Positions 18,893 through 28,696 are shown, counted from the first letter of the stretch. The stretch: 64,000 bases of DNA from an uncultured Phascolarctobacterium sp. (GCA_900541915.1 UQLS01000011.1:1-64000); one strand, 5' to 3'. Notes: generated by a model from the letters alone, not told the origin. A program made the numbers and translations.

Positions 18893-20267
18893 TTTCTTTC
18901 GCCCTCATTTCTTCTACCAGATGTTCGCCAACCTTATAAACATCACCGGCGCCAATAGTCATAATCAAATCACCGGCTGCAGCACATTCTTTTAGACAGG
19001 TTTCCACGCCTGCCAGTGCAGGAATGTATTCAACCTGCTGACCGCGGCTTTTGATACCTTCGGCCAACGCCTTACTGCTTACACCTTCAATAGGGTCTTC
19101 ACCGGCAGAATAAATATCTGTCAAAATCAGCTTATCACAGCCCTCAAAGCAGCCGCAGAATTCATTAAATAACAGCTGTGTACGTGTATAGCGATGCGGC
19201 TGGAAAACACAAATCAGTCGCTGCGGCTGGGTCTGACGCGCAGCTTTAAGAGTTACGCCTATTTCCGTCGGATGGTGAGCATAATCGTCAACTACCCAGA
19301 CGCCGCCTACTCTGCCTTTTGTTTCAAAACGACGTTTAGCACCGCCAAATTTATGCAGGGAAGCTAAAATACTGTCAACAGCAACTCCCATTTCACGTCC
19401 TGCGGCAAAGGCACCCAAAGAATTGAGAACATTATGTCTGCCCGGAACGGTAAGCATTACCTCGGTAACAAAGCTGCCGCCTGCATACAGGCTGTAAACA
19501 GTACCATTGGCATTATAGCGGATATCGCGCGCTGTGTAATCAGCACCGGAATCCTCCAAACCATACGTAATAACCTGCGCAGAGGTTTCTCCTGCCAGTC
19601 GCTTCACCTTAGCATTATCTATGCAAAGGATTGCTTTGCCGCCCGGCTGGATATTTTCCAAAAACTGTTTAAACGCAGCATAAATATTTTCTTCCGTACC
19701 GTAATGATCCATATGGTCATTTTCAATATTGGTTACTACTGCCAAAAAGGGATGGAATTTTAAAAACGAGCCGTCGCTTTCATCCGCCTCCGCAACAACG
19801 AAGCGACCATTGCCGTTACGGGCATTACCGCCCAGGCTGCTTACCTCGCCGCCGATAACGACAGTCGGGTCAACACCGCCTTCAGCAGCAATGCAGGAAA
19901 TCATAGCGCTGGTAGTCGTCTTGCCATGCGCACCTGCTACCGCAACTCCTGCTGCATCATTAAGGATTGCTGCCAGCACATCACTGCGATGCAGTACCGG
20001 AATACCCTTTGCTTTGGCAGCAACCAGTTCAGGATTATCCTGATGAATAGCCGTAGAAATAACTACTGCATCTGCATGTTCTACCTGTTCAGCCTTATGT
20101 CCTATATAGATGGTGGCACCTTCCTGCGCCAGATGTGCAGACATACGACCCTGCGCCAAATCAGAACCGCTTACATGGTAACCACGTTTCAGCAAAACAT
20201 AAGCAATTGCACTCATGCCGGCGCCGCCAATGCCGATAAAATGAATATTGTGAAAGTTCTTAATCAC
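18885..20267 (-). CDS. murC: UDP-N-acetylmuramate--L-alanine ligase
   Basis: 460 residues. The N-terminal nucleotide domain starts HFIGIGGAGMSAIAYVLLKRGY. The ATP P-loop is GAHGKTTTSAM near residue 115, and DDYAHHPTEI is the conserved block of the C-terminal domain. It adds the first L-Ala to UDP-MurNAc. It sits between murG and ddl; murB, which often follows, is not in the cluster. Confidence 0.97.
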   Translation of the reverse strand: MIKNFHNIHFIGIGGAGMSAIAYVLLKRGYHVSGSDLAQGRMSAHLAQEGATIYIGHKAEQVEHADAVVISTAIHQDNPELVAAKAKGIPVLHRSDVLAAILNDAAGVAVAGAHGKTTTSAMISCIAAEGGVDPTVVIGGEVSSLGGNARNGNGRFVVAEADESDGSFLKFHPFLAVVTNIENDHMDHYGTEENIYAAFKQFLENIQPGGKAILCIDNAKVKRLAGETSAQVITYGLEDSGADYTARDIRYNANGTVYSLYAGGSFVTEVMLTVPGRHNVLNSLGAFAAGREMGVAVDSILASLHKFGGAKRRFETKGRVGGVWVVDDYAHHPTEIGVTLKAARQTQPQRLICVFQPHRYTRTQLLFNEFCGCFEGCDKLILTDIYSAGEDPIEGVSSKALAEGIKSRGQQVEYIPALAGVETCLKECAAAGDLIMTIGAGDVYKVGEHLVEEMRAKENE

Positions 20268-20279
20268 AAAAGCGCCTCC

Positions 20280-21383
20280 CTATCTTTTTATCAGGGCCAG
20301 TGCCTGCCGTGCAATTGTTTCCGCCGCCTGCGGCCTGCCCAGTTCTTTTGCAGCTTGCTGCATTTTCTTTAATTCTTCGTTATGCACTAATAAATGTTCA
20401 ATAATCTCCAGCAGGTTTTCACCTGTAAGCTCTTTATCCAGTACCACCTTAGCTGCACCGCAGGCTTCAACTGCGCGGGCATTAAATTCCTGGTGATTAG
20501 CTGTAGCATAAGGATAGGGCACAAGCACGGAAGGAATCCCCTTCGCCATCAACTCTGCCAGTCCTATTGCACCGGCTCTGAATACTGCCATATCAGCAGC
20601 AGCTAACGCTGCCGGCATATTATGCAGATAAGGCTTAACGATAATGTTATCGCCTTCAATTCCCTGCTTCTGCATTTTCTGCAGATACTCTTCATAATTA
20701 ACATCGCCAGTAACATGCAGCACCTGCACATCATGACGGCCTGCCAAAGCCGCCTCTGCTTCCAGCATAGCATTATTGATGCTGCGCGCACCGCGGCTGC
20801 CGCCGGAAACCAGCACTGTCTTTTTATCTTTATCCAGTCCCAGTTCTTTTATAGCTGCTTCTTTAGTGTAGGACAAAATCTCTGTCCTGATAGGATTACC
20901 GGTAAATACTTTTGCAGTCTTACCGGAAAAATATTTTTCAGCTTCCTTATAGCCAAGAAAAATCTTCTTCACATAATGCGCCAAAATCTTGTTGGTTACT
21001 CCCGGCATGGCGTTCTGCTCCTGAATACAGGTTGGAATACCTTTCAGCGCCGCCATCAGCACTACAGGTCCGCAGACATAGCCGCCTGTACCAATAACCA
21101 GGTCCGGCTTTTCCTGCTTGATAATGCTGTAAGCATCGTGCAGTCCCTGAAACAGCTTTACTGCACTGCGCAGCGTATCAAGACTCAGACTGCGTCTGAA
21201 GCCAGCTACCTCTATAAATTTCAGCGGATATCCGTACCGTGGCACAATATCCTTTTCCAGCCCGTGCTCAGTGCCGATAAAAATAATCTCAGCAGAAGGA
21301 GCCAGCTTTTTTATCTGATCCGCGATAGTCAGCGCAGGATAAATATGTCCGCCTGTACCGCCGCCGGAAAGAATAACCTTCAC
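20280..21383 (-). CDS. murG: UDP-GlcNAc:undecaprenyl-PP-MurNAc-pentapeptide GlcNAc transferase
   Basis: 367 residues. GGGTGGHIYPALTIAD at the N-terminus is the glycine-rich loop of MurG, followed by SGGSRGARSIN and the C-terminal ELMAKGIPSVLVPYPYATANHQ donor-binding region. It converts lipid I to lipid II on the inner membrane face. It follows murD directly (20 bases); ftsW, the usual gene between them, is absent. Confidence 0.97.
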   Translation of the reverse strand: MKVILSGGGTGGHIYPALTIADQIKKLAPSAEIIFIGTEHGLEKDIVPRYGYPLKFIEVAGFRRSLSLDTLRSAVKLFQGLHDAYSIIKQEKPDLVIGTGGYVCGPVVLMAALKGIPTCIQEQNAMPGVTNKILAHYVKKIFLGYKEAEKYFSGKTAKVFTGNPIRTEILSYTKEAAIKELGLDKDKKTVLVSGGSRGARSINNAMLEAEAALAGRHDVQVLHVTGDVNYEEYLQKMQKQGIEGDNIIVKPYLHNMPAALAAADMAVFRAGAIGLAELMAKGIPSVLVPYPYATANHQEFNARAVEACGAAKVVLDKELTGENLLEIIEHLLVHNEELKKMQQAAKELGRPQAAETIARQALALIKR

Positions 21384-21402
21384 TTAGGAAGCCTCCTTAA
21401 AT

Positions 21403-22758
21403 CTATTTAATCAAAGCCCGTACCAGCTGTTTAAAACAGCGTCCGCGCTCAGGATAATTCTTGAACATATCATACGAGGAGCACGCCGGAGAAAGCAAAA
21501 CAGTCTGCGGTTCATGAGCCGCTTCATAAGCTTTCTGCACTGCGTCTTCAAAGGAATCTGCCAGCTGGATATTTTTCACGCCGCAGTCCTTAGCTGCCTG
21601 GTAAAAACGCTCCTTAGCCTCGCCTAAGAGGATGAGCAAATCAGTTTTTTCCTTAACTACACCCATCATGGTTTCCAGCTCGGTCATTTTATCATGTCCG
21701 CCAGCCAGAAGGATAATATGACCATCAGGGAACGCTTCCAGCGCCTTAATAGCAGAATCCGTATTGGTAGCCTTAGAATCATTGTAATAAGGCACGCCGT
21801 TAATAGTTGCCACATACTCCAAACGATGCTCAATGCTCTTGAAGTTTTTCAGTACCTCTGCCATGTCATTAATCGCAACACCGGCAAAGAAACCGCAGGC
21901 AACAGCCGCCAGAATATTTTCTTCATTATGTCCGCCGAACAGATGCACTTCATCTACGCGGCAAACAGCATATTTTTCACCTTGCCAGCTGATAGTGAAA
22001 ACACCGTCTTTAATATAAACGCCTTCGTCCAGCTCGTTTTTACGGCTGAAATAGCAAACACGTCCGCGTGCTTCTTGCCCCCAGCTGCGCACTTCCATAT
22101 CGTCATAATTGAGCACAGCAACCTGCTCGCCTGTCTGCTGCAGGAAGATATTCTTTTTAGCTGCACCATATGCTTCCATGGTATGATGTCTTTCCATGTG
22201 GTCAGGTGTCAGATTAAGCACAACAGCAATATCAGGACAGAAATCACGTACAAATTCCAGCTGGAAACTGGAAAGCTCTGCTGCAATCCAGCTTTCCGCT
22301 GTAAGACCTTCTGTTTCTTTAGATAAAGCCAGACCGATATTGCCGCCCACGGCCGTCGTTACCGGCAGTTTTTTCAGCATCTCGCCTACCAGTGTAGTAG
22401 TGGTAGTCTTACCATTTGTGCCAGTAATAGCAGCTATATGGCCGTCATACAATCTGTATGCCAGTTCAATTTCACTGATTACCTCCACGCCTGCCTGCTG
22501 CGCCAGCTGCACATTGGCATTTTCTGCCGGTATACCAGGAGAAAGCACTACCGTTTCTGCCAGCGGCAAAATATCAGCAAAGCCGCCGCAGACCAATCTG
22601 CCGCCGCTGCGTGCCAAAAGCTCCAGCAAATCATTTTCTACACTGCATTCATTATCGTTATATAAAAAAACCTGTCTATTGTGTCCTGCCAGCACTTCTG
22701 CTGCGCCCACACCGCTGATACCGGTACCATAAACTATTACCGCTTTCTGCTCAGACAT
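21403..22758 (-). CDS. murD: UDP-N-acetylmuramoyl-L-alanine--D-glutamate ligase
   Basis: 451 residues. VIVYGTGISGVGAAEVLAGH starts the Rossmann domain, the P-loop is ITGTNGKTTTTTLVGEM, and YYNDSKATNTDSAIKAL is the MurD-specific NDSKATN motif. It adds D-Glu to UDP-MurNAc-Ala. It lies downstream of mraY with a 12-base gap. Confidence 0.97.
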   Translation of the reverse strand: MSEQKAVIVYGTGISGVGAAEVLAGHNRQVFLYNDNECSVENDLLELLARSGGRLVCGGFADILPLAETVVLSPGIPAENANVQLAQQAGVEVISEIELAYRLYDGHIAAITGTNGKTTTTTLVGEMLKKLPVTTAVGGNIGLALSKETEGLTAESWIAAELSSFQLEFVRDFCPDIAVVLNLTPDHMERHHTMEAYGAAKKNIFLQQTGEQVAVLNYDDMEVRSWGQEARGRVCYFSRKNELDEGVYIKDGVFTISWQGEKYAVCRVDEVHLFGGHNEENILAAVACGFFAGVAINDMAEVLKNFKSIEHRLEYVATINGVPYYNDSKATNTDSAIKALEAFPDGHIILLAGGHDKMTELETMMGVVKEKTDLLILLGEAKERFYQAAKDCGVKNIQLADSFEDAVQKAYEAAHEPQTVLLSPACSSYDMFKNYPERGRCFKQLVRALIK

Positions 22759-22770
22759 TGCTCAATCCTC

Positions 22771-23730
22771 CTACTTTAACAGCCATAATCCCAAAGAAAG
22801 CAGGGAAAACAGACAGCTGACAGCTGTAAATACTGCCACTACTTTTGTTTCTTTCCAGCCGCCCAATTCAAAATGATGATGAATAGGACTCATACGGAAA
22901 ATTCTTTTGCCGCCGCTTAATCTGAAATAAGTAACCTGGATGATAACGGAAGCAGCCTCAATAACATAGATGCCGCCCAAAAGAATAAGCAGCAGTTCAG
23001 TTTTCGTCAGCAGCGCCAAAGCAGCTACGCCGCCGCCTAAAGCCAGAGAACCTGTATCACCCATAAATACCTTAGCCGGATAATGATTGAATACTAAAAA
23101 GCCCAGGCAGGCACCGGTCATAGTCAGTGCAAAACCGCTTAAATCAGCAGAGCCGCCAAGATAAGCAATAGCCGCGAACACCAGCGTTACCGGAACACTG
23201 ACGCAGGAAGCCAGTCCGTCCAAACCGTCAGTAAGATTTACCGCATTAGTAGTACCAACTAAAAGGAGAAAGGCCAGTACATAATAACCCAGGCCCAAAT
23301 CAATGCTGATGTCAGTACCCGGCAGCCACAGACTCTGATTGCCGCCATGCACCTCAGCATAATAAACATACGCACCTGCCAGTACAAACTGCATAGCCAG
23401 CTTTTGGACAGCAGTCAGGCCCAGATTACGTTTCATTACAACTTTAATATAATCGTCAACAAAACCAATTACTGCATGGCCCAATGTAAGCACCACAGCA
23501 ATAATAACGGTCGGGGTCATATCTCCCCAGATTGCCAGCGACAGGGCTATGGCAACCAGCATCATGATACCGCCCATGGTAGGAGTACCGCTTTTTTTCA
23601 GATGATTAGCCGGTCCGCACTCACGGATACTTTGCCCGAATTTCAGTCTGTGCAGAAACGGAATCAAAAAAGGACCGATTACCACACAGATTATAAAAGA
23701 TGTCGCCAACATTCCCAATAAAGATAACAT
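22771..23730 (-). CDS. mraY: Phospho-N-acetylmuramoyl-pentapeptide transferase
   Basis: 319 residues with about ten membrane helices. The motifs TPTMGGIM, FVDDYIKV (catalytic Asp pair), NAVNLTDGLDGLA and SPIHHHFELGGW define MraY. It transfers phospho-MurNAc-pentapeptide to undecaprenyl phosphate to make lipid I. It is placed between murF and murD as usual. Confidence 0.97.
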   Translation of the reverse strand: MLSLLGMLATSFIICVVIGPFLIPFLHRLKFGQSIRECGPANHLKKSGTPTMGGIMMLVAIALSLAIWGDMTPTVIIAVVLTLGHAVIGFVDDYIKVVMKRNLGLTAVQKLAMQFVLAGAYVYYAEVHGGNQSLWLPGTDISIDLGLGYYVLAFLLLVGTTNAVNLTDGLDGLASCVSVPVTLVFAAIAYLGGSADLSGFALTMTGACLGFLVFNHYPAKVFMGDTGSLALGGGVAALALLTKTELLLILLGGIYVIEAASVIIQVTYFRLSGGKRIFRMSPIHHHFELGGWKETKVVAVFTAVSCLFSLLSLGLWLLK

Positions 23731-23749
23731 TATTTACCTCTCCGAATAT

Positions 23750-25123
23750 TTATTTAAACAATTCCAGCATTTTATCTGCCTGCATGGAGCGAGAACCCTT
23801 CAGCAGGATAATATCGCCTGCAGCTGCAGTAGCACGCAGCACATCGGCAGCCTCTTTGCGGTCAGCGCAGTGTACGGTATTACCGCCCAGTCTGCGTACC
23901 TCATCACTGATATAGGCAGCCTCCTGACCATAGGTCAGCACTAAATCGGCACCCGTTTCCACAGCCCAACGGCCTACTCTGCGATGGCTTTCTTCCGAGA
24001 TACTTCCCAGTTCCAGCATATCTGCCAGAACAGCTACCGTACGGCTTTTACCGTGAGCTGCCTTTTTAGCCTCAGCCAATGTTTTCAAAGCCGCTTCCAT
24101 CGAAGCCGGGCTGGCATTATAGGCATCATTGATAAAGGTAATATCGCCAATATAGATAATTTCCTGACGGCTGCCGGTCAAGCGCGCAGTTGCCAGTGCC
24201 TTTGCGCTGTCTTCTAACGGCACACCATAGCAGGCAGCACCGGCAATAGCAGCCAGTGCATTATATACATTATGTTCACCAATAAGCTGCAGTTTTACAG
24301 CTACGGCTTTGCCGGTACTTTTTTCAGTACAGGTAAAAGATGTTCCCAGAGCAGAAGTGTGGATGTCACTGCCGCGATAATCACAGTCCTCGCCTAAACC
24401 GAAATATACTACTTTAGCAGTAGTCTTAGCAGCAGCTGAACGCACATAAGTATTATCACCATTTAAAACAGCAAAGCCTGTTTGAGGCAGATTCAGCACA
24501 ATCTCACTTTTAGCCTTGGCAATATTTTCCATACTACCCAAAAGTTCCATGTGAGTTTCACCCACATTGGTAATAAGACCACTGTCAGGCTCAGCAATAT
24601 CGCACAGTTCAGCAATCTGTCCCAGGCCGCGCATGCCCATTTCTACCACAGCCATATCAGTTCCGGGAGTAATGCTCAAGAGCGTCATAGGCAGACCTAT
24701 CTCATTATTAAAGTTTCCCTGAGTCTTAATAACTTTATATTTGGCACCTAAGCAAGCTGCCAGCAAATCTTTCGTAGATGTCTTGCCATTGGAACCGGTA
24801 ACAGCAAATACCTTCAAGTCAGAAAAACTTCTGCGATAAGCACGGGCAATCTGCTGAAAAGCCAGCAAAGTATTTGCCACCTTAAATACAGCTACATCTT
24901 CCGGTACATCAGCTACGGCTTTGGAAATTACGATACCGGCAGCACCGGCTTCAATAGCCTTACCGCAGTAATCGTGTCCATCAAAGTTACCGCCGCTTAA
25001 AGCAACAAACAGTTCACCCGGACGTACACTGCGGGAATCCGTCGTTACGCCGGTAAAGACGATATTTTTACCTGTGTAGCCATCCGCCTGGACAGCTGCC
25101 GCAATCTGCTCTGCATTCATCAT
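23750..25123 (-). CDS. murF: UDP-MurNAc-tripeptide--D-alanyl-D-alanine ligase
   Basis: 457 residues. The N-terminal VTTDSRSVRPGELFVAL motif, the P-loop VTGSNGKTSTKDLLA, and NDAYNASPASMEAALKTL (a MurF signature) are visible. It adds D-Ala-D-Ala, the product of Ddl, to the UDP-MurNAc-tripeptide. The start overlaps the murE stop by four bases. Confidence 0.97.
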   Translation of the reverse strand: MMNAEQIAAAVQADGYTGKNIVFTGVTTDSRSVRPGELFVALSGGNFDGHDYCGKAIEAGAAGIVISKAVADVPEDVAVFKVANTLLAFQQIARAYRRSFSDLKVFAVTGSNGKTSTKDLLAACLGAKYKVIKTQGNFNNEIGLPMTLLSITPGTDMAVVEMGMRGLGQIAELCDIAEPDSGLITNVGETHMELLGSMENIAKAKSEIVLNLPQTGFAVLNGDNTYVRSAAAKTTAKVVYFGLGEDCDYRGSDIHTSALGTSFTCTEKSTGKAVAVKLQLIGEHNVYNALAAIAGAACYGVPLEDSAKALATARLTGSRQEIIYIGDITFINDAYNASPASMEAALKTLAEAKKAAHGKSRTVAVLADMLELGSISEESHRRVGRWAVETGADLVLTYGQEAAYISDEVRRLGGNTVHCADRKEAADVLRATAAAGDIILLKGSRSMQADKMLELFK

Positions 25124-26607
25124 TTTTTATGTTCACTCCAATACTGCATAACCACTTCTCTGTCATCAAAGTGGATGGTACGGTCTTTTAAAATCTGGTA
25201 GGTTTCATGGCCTTTGCCGGCAATCATGATTACATCATTATCAGCAGCATGACTTAAAGCATATTCAATAGCTTCACGTCTGTCGCTGAGACGTACTACT
25301 TCTTTGCCCTCCGGTACCTGCTGCAGCGCCGTAAAGATTTCATCAATAATGCTTTCCGGGTCTTCTGTACGCGGATTATCAGAGGTAACAACTACATTGT
25401 CTGCCAGTTCCAGCGCAATGCGTCCCATAATCGGGCGTTTTTTGTTGTCGCGGTCACCGCCGCAGCCAAATACAGTCCACAGCTTGCCGCGGGTAATGCA
25501 GCGGGCAGTTTTCAGTACGTTTTCCAACCCGTCAGGAGTATGGGCATAATCCACAATAACAGTGTATGGCTGTCCTGCTTCTACCAGCTGGAAGCGGCCC
25601 GGTACACCATCGAAGCCGTTCAGCACATCACAGATGATTTTGCTGTCAATTTTTTCTACCAGCATAGCTGCAACAGTAGCCATAACATTATAAGCATTAA
25701 ACTCACCGGTAATTTTCAGCTCCAGATCCATTTCTCCTGCCGGAGTATGCAGTTTAAGCTGCATGTGTTTAGCTTCAATTACACAGCTAAGCGGATAAAT
25801 ATCATTATCACTGCCATGACCATAGGTCATAACCGGCACATTAGTTCTGGCTTTAATCACTGCAGAGCTGGGATCGTCCATGTTGAAAACAGCGTTCTTA
25901 TTAGGTTTGCTGCCTTCGCTCAAGCCTTCAAAAAGCAAACTTTTCGCATCGCGATAGTTTTCCAGAGTACCATGGAAATCAAGATGATCCTGAGTAATAT
26001 TAGTCAGAACTGCACAGTCATATTCGCAGCCTGCCACACGTTTAAGCGCCAGTGCATGGGAGGAAACTTCCATAACCACATAATCACAGCCGGCGCACTG
26101 CATAGCATACAGAGCTTTCTGCAAATCCACCACATCAGGAGTAGTGTTATGCGCTTCTGTAACCTGGTCTTCAATCATAATATTGATAGTACCAATCAGG
26201 CCCACCTTATAACCGGCACGGCGCAGGATAAGTCTGATAATATTGGTAGTGGTAGTCTTACCGTTAGTACCGGTAACACCAATCATACGCATTTTTTTGC
26301 CGGGATAGTCAAAGAAAAATGGTACAACTTCTTCCATAGCGCTGCGAGTATCAGCTACTTGCAGCAGCGTCATACCAGTAGGAATTTCTGCCGGCATTTC
26401 TTCTACCAGCGCAGCTACAGCACCTTTTTCTGCGGCCATATTCAAAAAACGATGTCCGTCCACAGTAGCACCGCGCAGACAAATAAACAGACTGCCGGGC
26501 ACTACGGTACGGGAATCGGCAGTAACGTCGGTAATAACCTTATCGACAGTACCGAAAACCTGCACTGCAGGCAATTTATCAACAAGTACGGCTAATTGCT
26601 TTTCCAT
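25120..26607 (-). CDS. murE: UDP-MurNAc-Ala-Glu--meso-DAP ligase
   Basis: 495 residues from ATG 26607, which has GGAGG eight bases upstream; a TTG at 26622 would place that site inside the gene. The P-loop is GVTGTNGKTTTTNI. The substrate motif DNPRTEDP indicates meso-diaminopimelate rather than L-lysine. It follows a hairpin at 26632-26650 in the place where ftsI/spoVD normally lies, so it may have partly separate transcription from ftsL. Confidence 0.96.
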   Translation of the reverse strand: MEKQLAVLVDKLPAVQVFGTVDKVITDVTADSRTVVPGSLFICLRGATVDGHRFLNMAAEKGAVAALVEEMPAEIPTGMTLLQVADTRSAMEEVVPFFFDYPGKKMRMIGVTGTNGKTTTTNIIRLILRRAGYKVGLIGTINIMIEDQVTEAHNTTPDVVDLQKALYAMQCAGCDYVVMEVSSHALALKRVAGCEYDCAVLTNITQDHLDFHGTLENYRDAKSLLFEGLSEGSKPNKNAVFNMDDPSSAVIKARTNVPVMTYGHGSDNDIYPLSCVIEAKHMQLKLHTPAGEMDLELKITGEFNAYNVMATVAAMLVEKIDSKIICDVLNGFDGVPGRFQLVEAGQPYTVIVDYAHTPDGLENVLKTARCITRGKLWTVFGCGGDRDNKKRPIMGRIALELADNVVVTSDNPRTEDPESIIDEIFTALQQVPEGKEVVRLSDRREAIEYALSHAADNDVIMIAGKGHETYQILKDRTIHFDDREVVMQYWSEHKK

Positions 26608-26631
26608 GAGATTGTCCTCCAAAATTGAAAG

Positions 26632-26650
26632 GGCAGCCCTAAAGGCTGCC
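26632..26650 (-). terminator. Hairpin between ftsL and murE
   Basis: Perfect 7-bp stem GGCAGCC/GGCTGCC with a 5-nt loop, followed on the minus strand by CTTTCAATTTT. It is a weak or partial terminator at the position where ftsI is expected. Confidence 0.6.
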
Positions 26651-26701
26651 TCTTAAAAATCTTACAGAAATTATATCATAAAGTTTAACAAAAGGCTACG
26701 C

Positions 26702-27118
26702 TTAATTCCCCGCTAATGCATAAACTTTATTATTTTTCACATTTCCTGCCTGCACATAAATATTGCTGCGTGCCACGCTCATCCCCAGCTGGGTTTCAGC
26801 AATACCTATGATGCGTTCAGGCCCTTTCAGCTGCTCTACTTCAATACGCAGTTCGTTATTTTTATTGATAAGCTGCATTTCTTTTTCTTTCAGGCTGAGC
26901 AGCTCATTGCCTGCAGTCACAACAGTTCCGCTTCTTACTACTGCACACAGATAAGTAGCAATAATAACAAACGCAATCACAGAAACCTGCGCCAGCAGAT
27001 TTTTGTTGCTCTCGCGCGCAGGAGCTCGTCTTACCCTTACCTCTTCATCAACTTTCGGCTGTTGATATCGTTCTTCCCAAGCATAATTATCATATTGTCT
27101 TGCTAACACAGCTTTCAC
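26702..27118 (-). CDS. ftsL: FtsL-like cell division protein
   Basis: 138 residues. The basic N-terminal tail (VRVRRAPARES) is followed by one membrane helix at about 44-63 and an extracytoplasmic coiled coil at about 72-102 (LLSLKEKEMQLINKNNELRI), then ERIIGIAETQLGM, the typical end of FtsL zippers. It recruits septal wall enzymes with FtsQ and FtsB. FtsL sequences diverge strongly, so the call rests on topology and on its place directly after rsmH. Confidence 0.82.
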   Translation of the reverse strand: MKAVLARQYDNYAWEERYQQPKVDEEVRVRRAPARESNKNLLAQVSVIAFVIIATYLCAVVRSGTVVTAGNELLSLKEKEMQLINKNNELRIEVEQLKGPERIIGIAETQLGMSVARSNIYVQAGNVKNNKVYALAGN

Positions 27119-27124
27119 GCACCC

Positions 27125-28057
27125 TTAAATTTTTATCGCATATCTCAGCCGCGCACTGCGTGACCGTGGATTTTCTTCAACTTCCTCTTTTGACGGCACT
27201 ATATTGCCTGTCTTCTTCAGCAGCGGCTTCTTGCCGCACACACATACCGGCAGCTGCGGCGGGCAGGTACACCCTTTCGCCAGCTCAGCAAATACCTGCT
27301 TTACTATTCTGTCTTCCAGTGAATGGAAGGTTATTACACCAATGCGTCCACCGCTTTTAAGTCTGTCTACTGCTGTACGCAGCGTATTTTCCAGTATTCC
27401 CAGCTCATTGTTGACTTCAATGCGGATTGCCTGGAAGGTACGTTTTGCCGGATGCGGTCCATCCTGACGCGCTCCTTTCGGCACAGCCCTTTTAATGATG
27501 TCTACCAGCTGATAGGTAGTAGTAATAGGCTGCTCCTGACGGTATTTAACGATAAACTGAGCAATACGCTTGCTCCAGCGCTCTTCGCCATATTTATGAA
27601 TAATATCTGCCAGCTCTGCTTCCTTGTAATTATTCACCACATAAGCTGCATCAAGCTTGGCCTCTTTATTCATACGCATGTCGAGCGGACCGTCGTGCAT
27701 ATAGGAAAAGCCTCGTTCCGGCGTATCCAGCTGATAACTGGAAACTCCCAGATCAAAAAAGATACCATCGATGCTGTCTATCCCCATACCATTAAGAACG
27801 GAAGCAAAATCCTTAAAATTAGCCTGTGCAACCGCTGTCCTGCAGGTAAATTTATCCAGCAGCCTTTCACTGGCTGCCCTGATAGCATCGCTGTCCTGGT
27901 CAATACCGATAAGCAGGCCGCCGCTTTCCAGCTTGGAAGCAAAGCCTCTGCTGTGACCGGCACCGCCCATCGTACAGTCCACATAAATACCATTTTTATC
28001 TGTAATCAGGAAATCAACGCTTTCCTGTAAAAGAATACTCACATGTTTAAATTCCAT
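27125..28057 (-). CDS. rsmH: 16S rRNA (cytosine(1402)-N(4))-methyltransferase
   Basis: 310 residues. [13 protein letters not shown] begins the protein, [17 protein letters not shown] is the SAM-binding motif I, and [15 protein letters not shown] and [12 protein letters not shown] are RsmH signatures. It methylates C1402 of 16S rRNA in the ribosomal P site. It is the second gene of the cluster, 18 bases after mraZ. Confidence 0.97.
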   Translation of the reverse strand: MEFKHVSILLQESVDFLITDKNGIYVDCTMGGAGHSRGFASKLESGGLLIGIDQDSDAIRAASERLLDKFTCRTAVAQANFKDFASVLNGMGIDSIDGIFFDLGVSSYQLDTPERGFSYMHDGPLDMRMNKEAKLDAAYVVNNYKEAELADIIHKYGEERWSKRIAQFIVKYRQEQPITTTYQLVDIIKRAVPKGARQDGPHPAKRTFQAIRIEVNNELGILENTLRTAVDRLKSGGRIGVITFHSLEDRIVKQVFAELAKGCTCPPQLPVCVCGKKPLLKKTGNIVPSKEEVEENPRSRSARLRYAIKI

Positions 28058-28075
28058 AGCGGCAACCTTTCATCA

Positions 28076-28507
28076 TTAAATTCCCAAATCGGCCAGCTGT
28101 TCGGCAAGCTCGTTAACGTCTTCTGAATTTTCTTCATTATATTCAGCCCACTTCTGAGCATCCCATATTTCAGCTCTGCTGCCAACGCCTACAATAATAG
28201 CGTTCTTATCAAGTGATGCATGTCGACGCAGATTAGCAGGAATCAGTACTCTGCCCTGCTTGTCGCATTCACACTCGCAGGCACCGCCGAAAAGGAAACG
28301 GGTAAAGTCACGTGCTGTTTTACGGCTCATGGGCAAAGAAGCAAGCTTTGTTTCCAGCAGATGCCATTGCTCCAAATCGTACACAAACAGACAACCGTCC
28401 AAGCCTTTGGTAATGATGAATTTACCGCCCAGTGCTTCACGCAGTTTGGCAGGCACAGCAATACGACCCTTCGGGTCAAGGGCATGTTCATATTCACCCA
28501 ATAACAT
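28076..28507 (-). CDS. mraZ: Division and cell-wall cluster regulator MraZ
   Basis: 143 residues from ATG 28507, the family's usual length; the in-frame GTG at 28528 would put the AAGGTG ribosome site inside the gene. Two SpoVT-AbrB-type halves each carry a DxxxR block: EYEHALDPKGRIAVPAKLRE and CECDKQGRVLIPANLR. MraZ is a ring-shaped DNA-binding protein that represses the operon through direct repeats upstream of mraZ. It opens the division and cell-wall cluster. Confidence 0.96.
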   Translation of the reverse strand: MLLGEYEHALDPKGRIAVPAKLREALGGKFIITKGLDGCLFVYDLEQWHLLETKLASLPMSRKTARDFTRFLFGGACECECDKQGRVLIPANLRRHASLDKNAIIVGVGSRAEIWDAQKWAEYNEENSEDVNELAEQLADLGI

Positions 28508-28546
28508 CGCTGCACCTTCTTTCACCACTTTACTCCACTTTTCTCC

Positions 28547-28575
28547 ATTATACAGATAATTTTTCTAAAAAACAA
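28547..28575 (-). promoter_or_regulatory. Promoter of mraZ and the division cluster
   Basis: Minus-strand TTGTTT (28575-28570), 17-bp spacer, TATAAT (28552-28547). Clear MraZ direct repeats were not resolved by eye. Confidence 0.6.
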
Positions 28576-28630
28576 TACTTTTGTCCAATGCGCTGCGTAT
28601 TTTTTTAACCGCAGGCTAATTTACTGCCTG

Positions 28631-28648
28631 TTGTTATACATTTAACAA
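28631..28648. promoter_or_regulatory. Palindrome upstream of the DUF1858 gene
   Basis: Perfect TTGTTATACATTTAACAA. It shares TTGTT-N8-AACAA spacing with the Crp/Fnr-type palindromes near the window start and sits about 64 bp upstream of the predicted start of transcription. Confidence 0.45.
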
Positions 28649-28666
28649 ATTTGTTGCAATGCCAGT

Positions 28667-28696
28667 TTGTCATTTTACAGGCAATAATGTTATAAT
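28667..28696 (+). promoter_or_regulatory. Promoter of the DUF1858 gene
   Basis: TTGTCA (28667-28672), 18-bp spacer, TATAAT (28691-28696). Confidence 0.65.
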
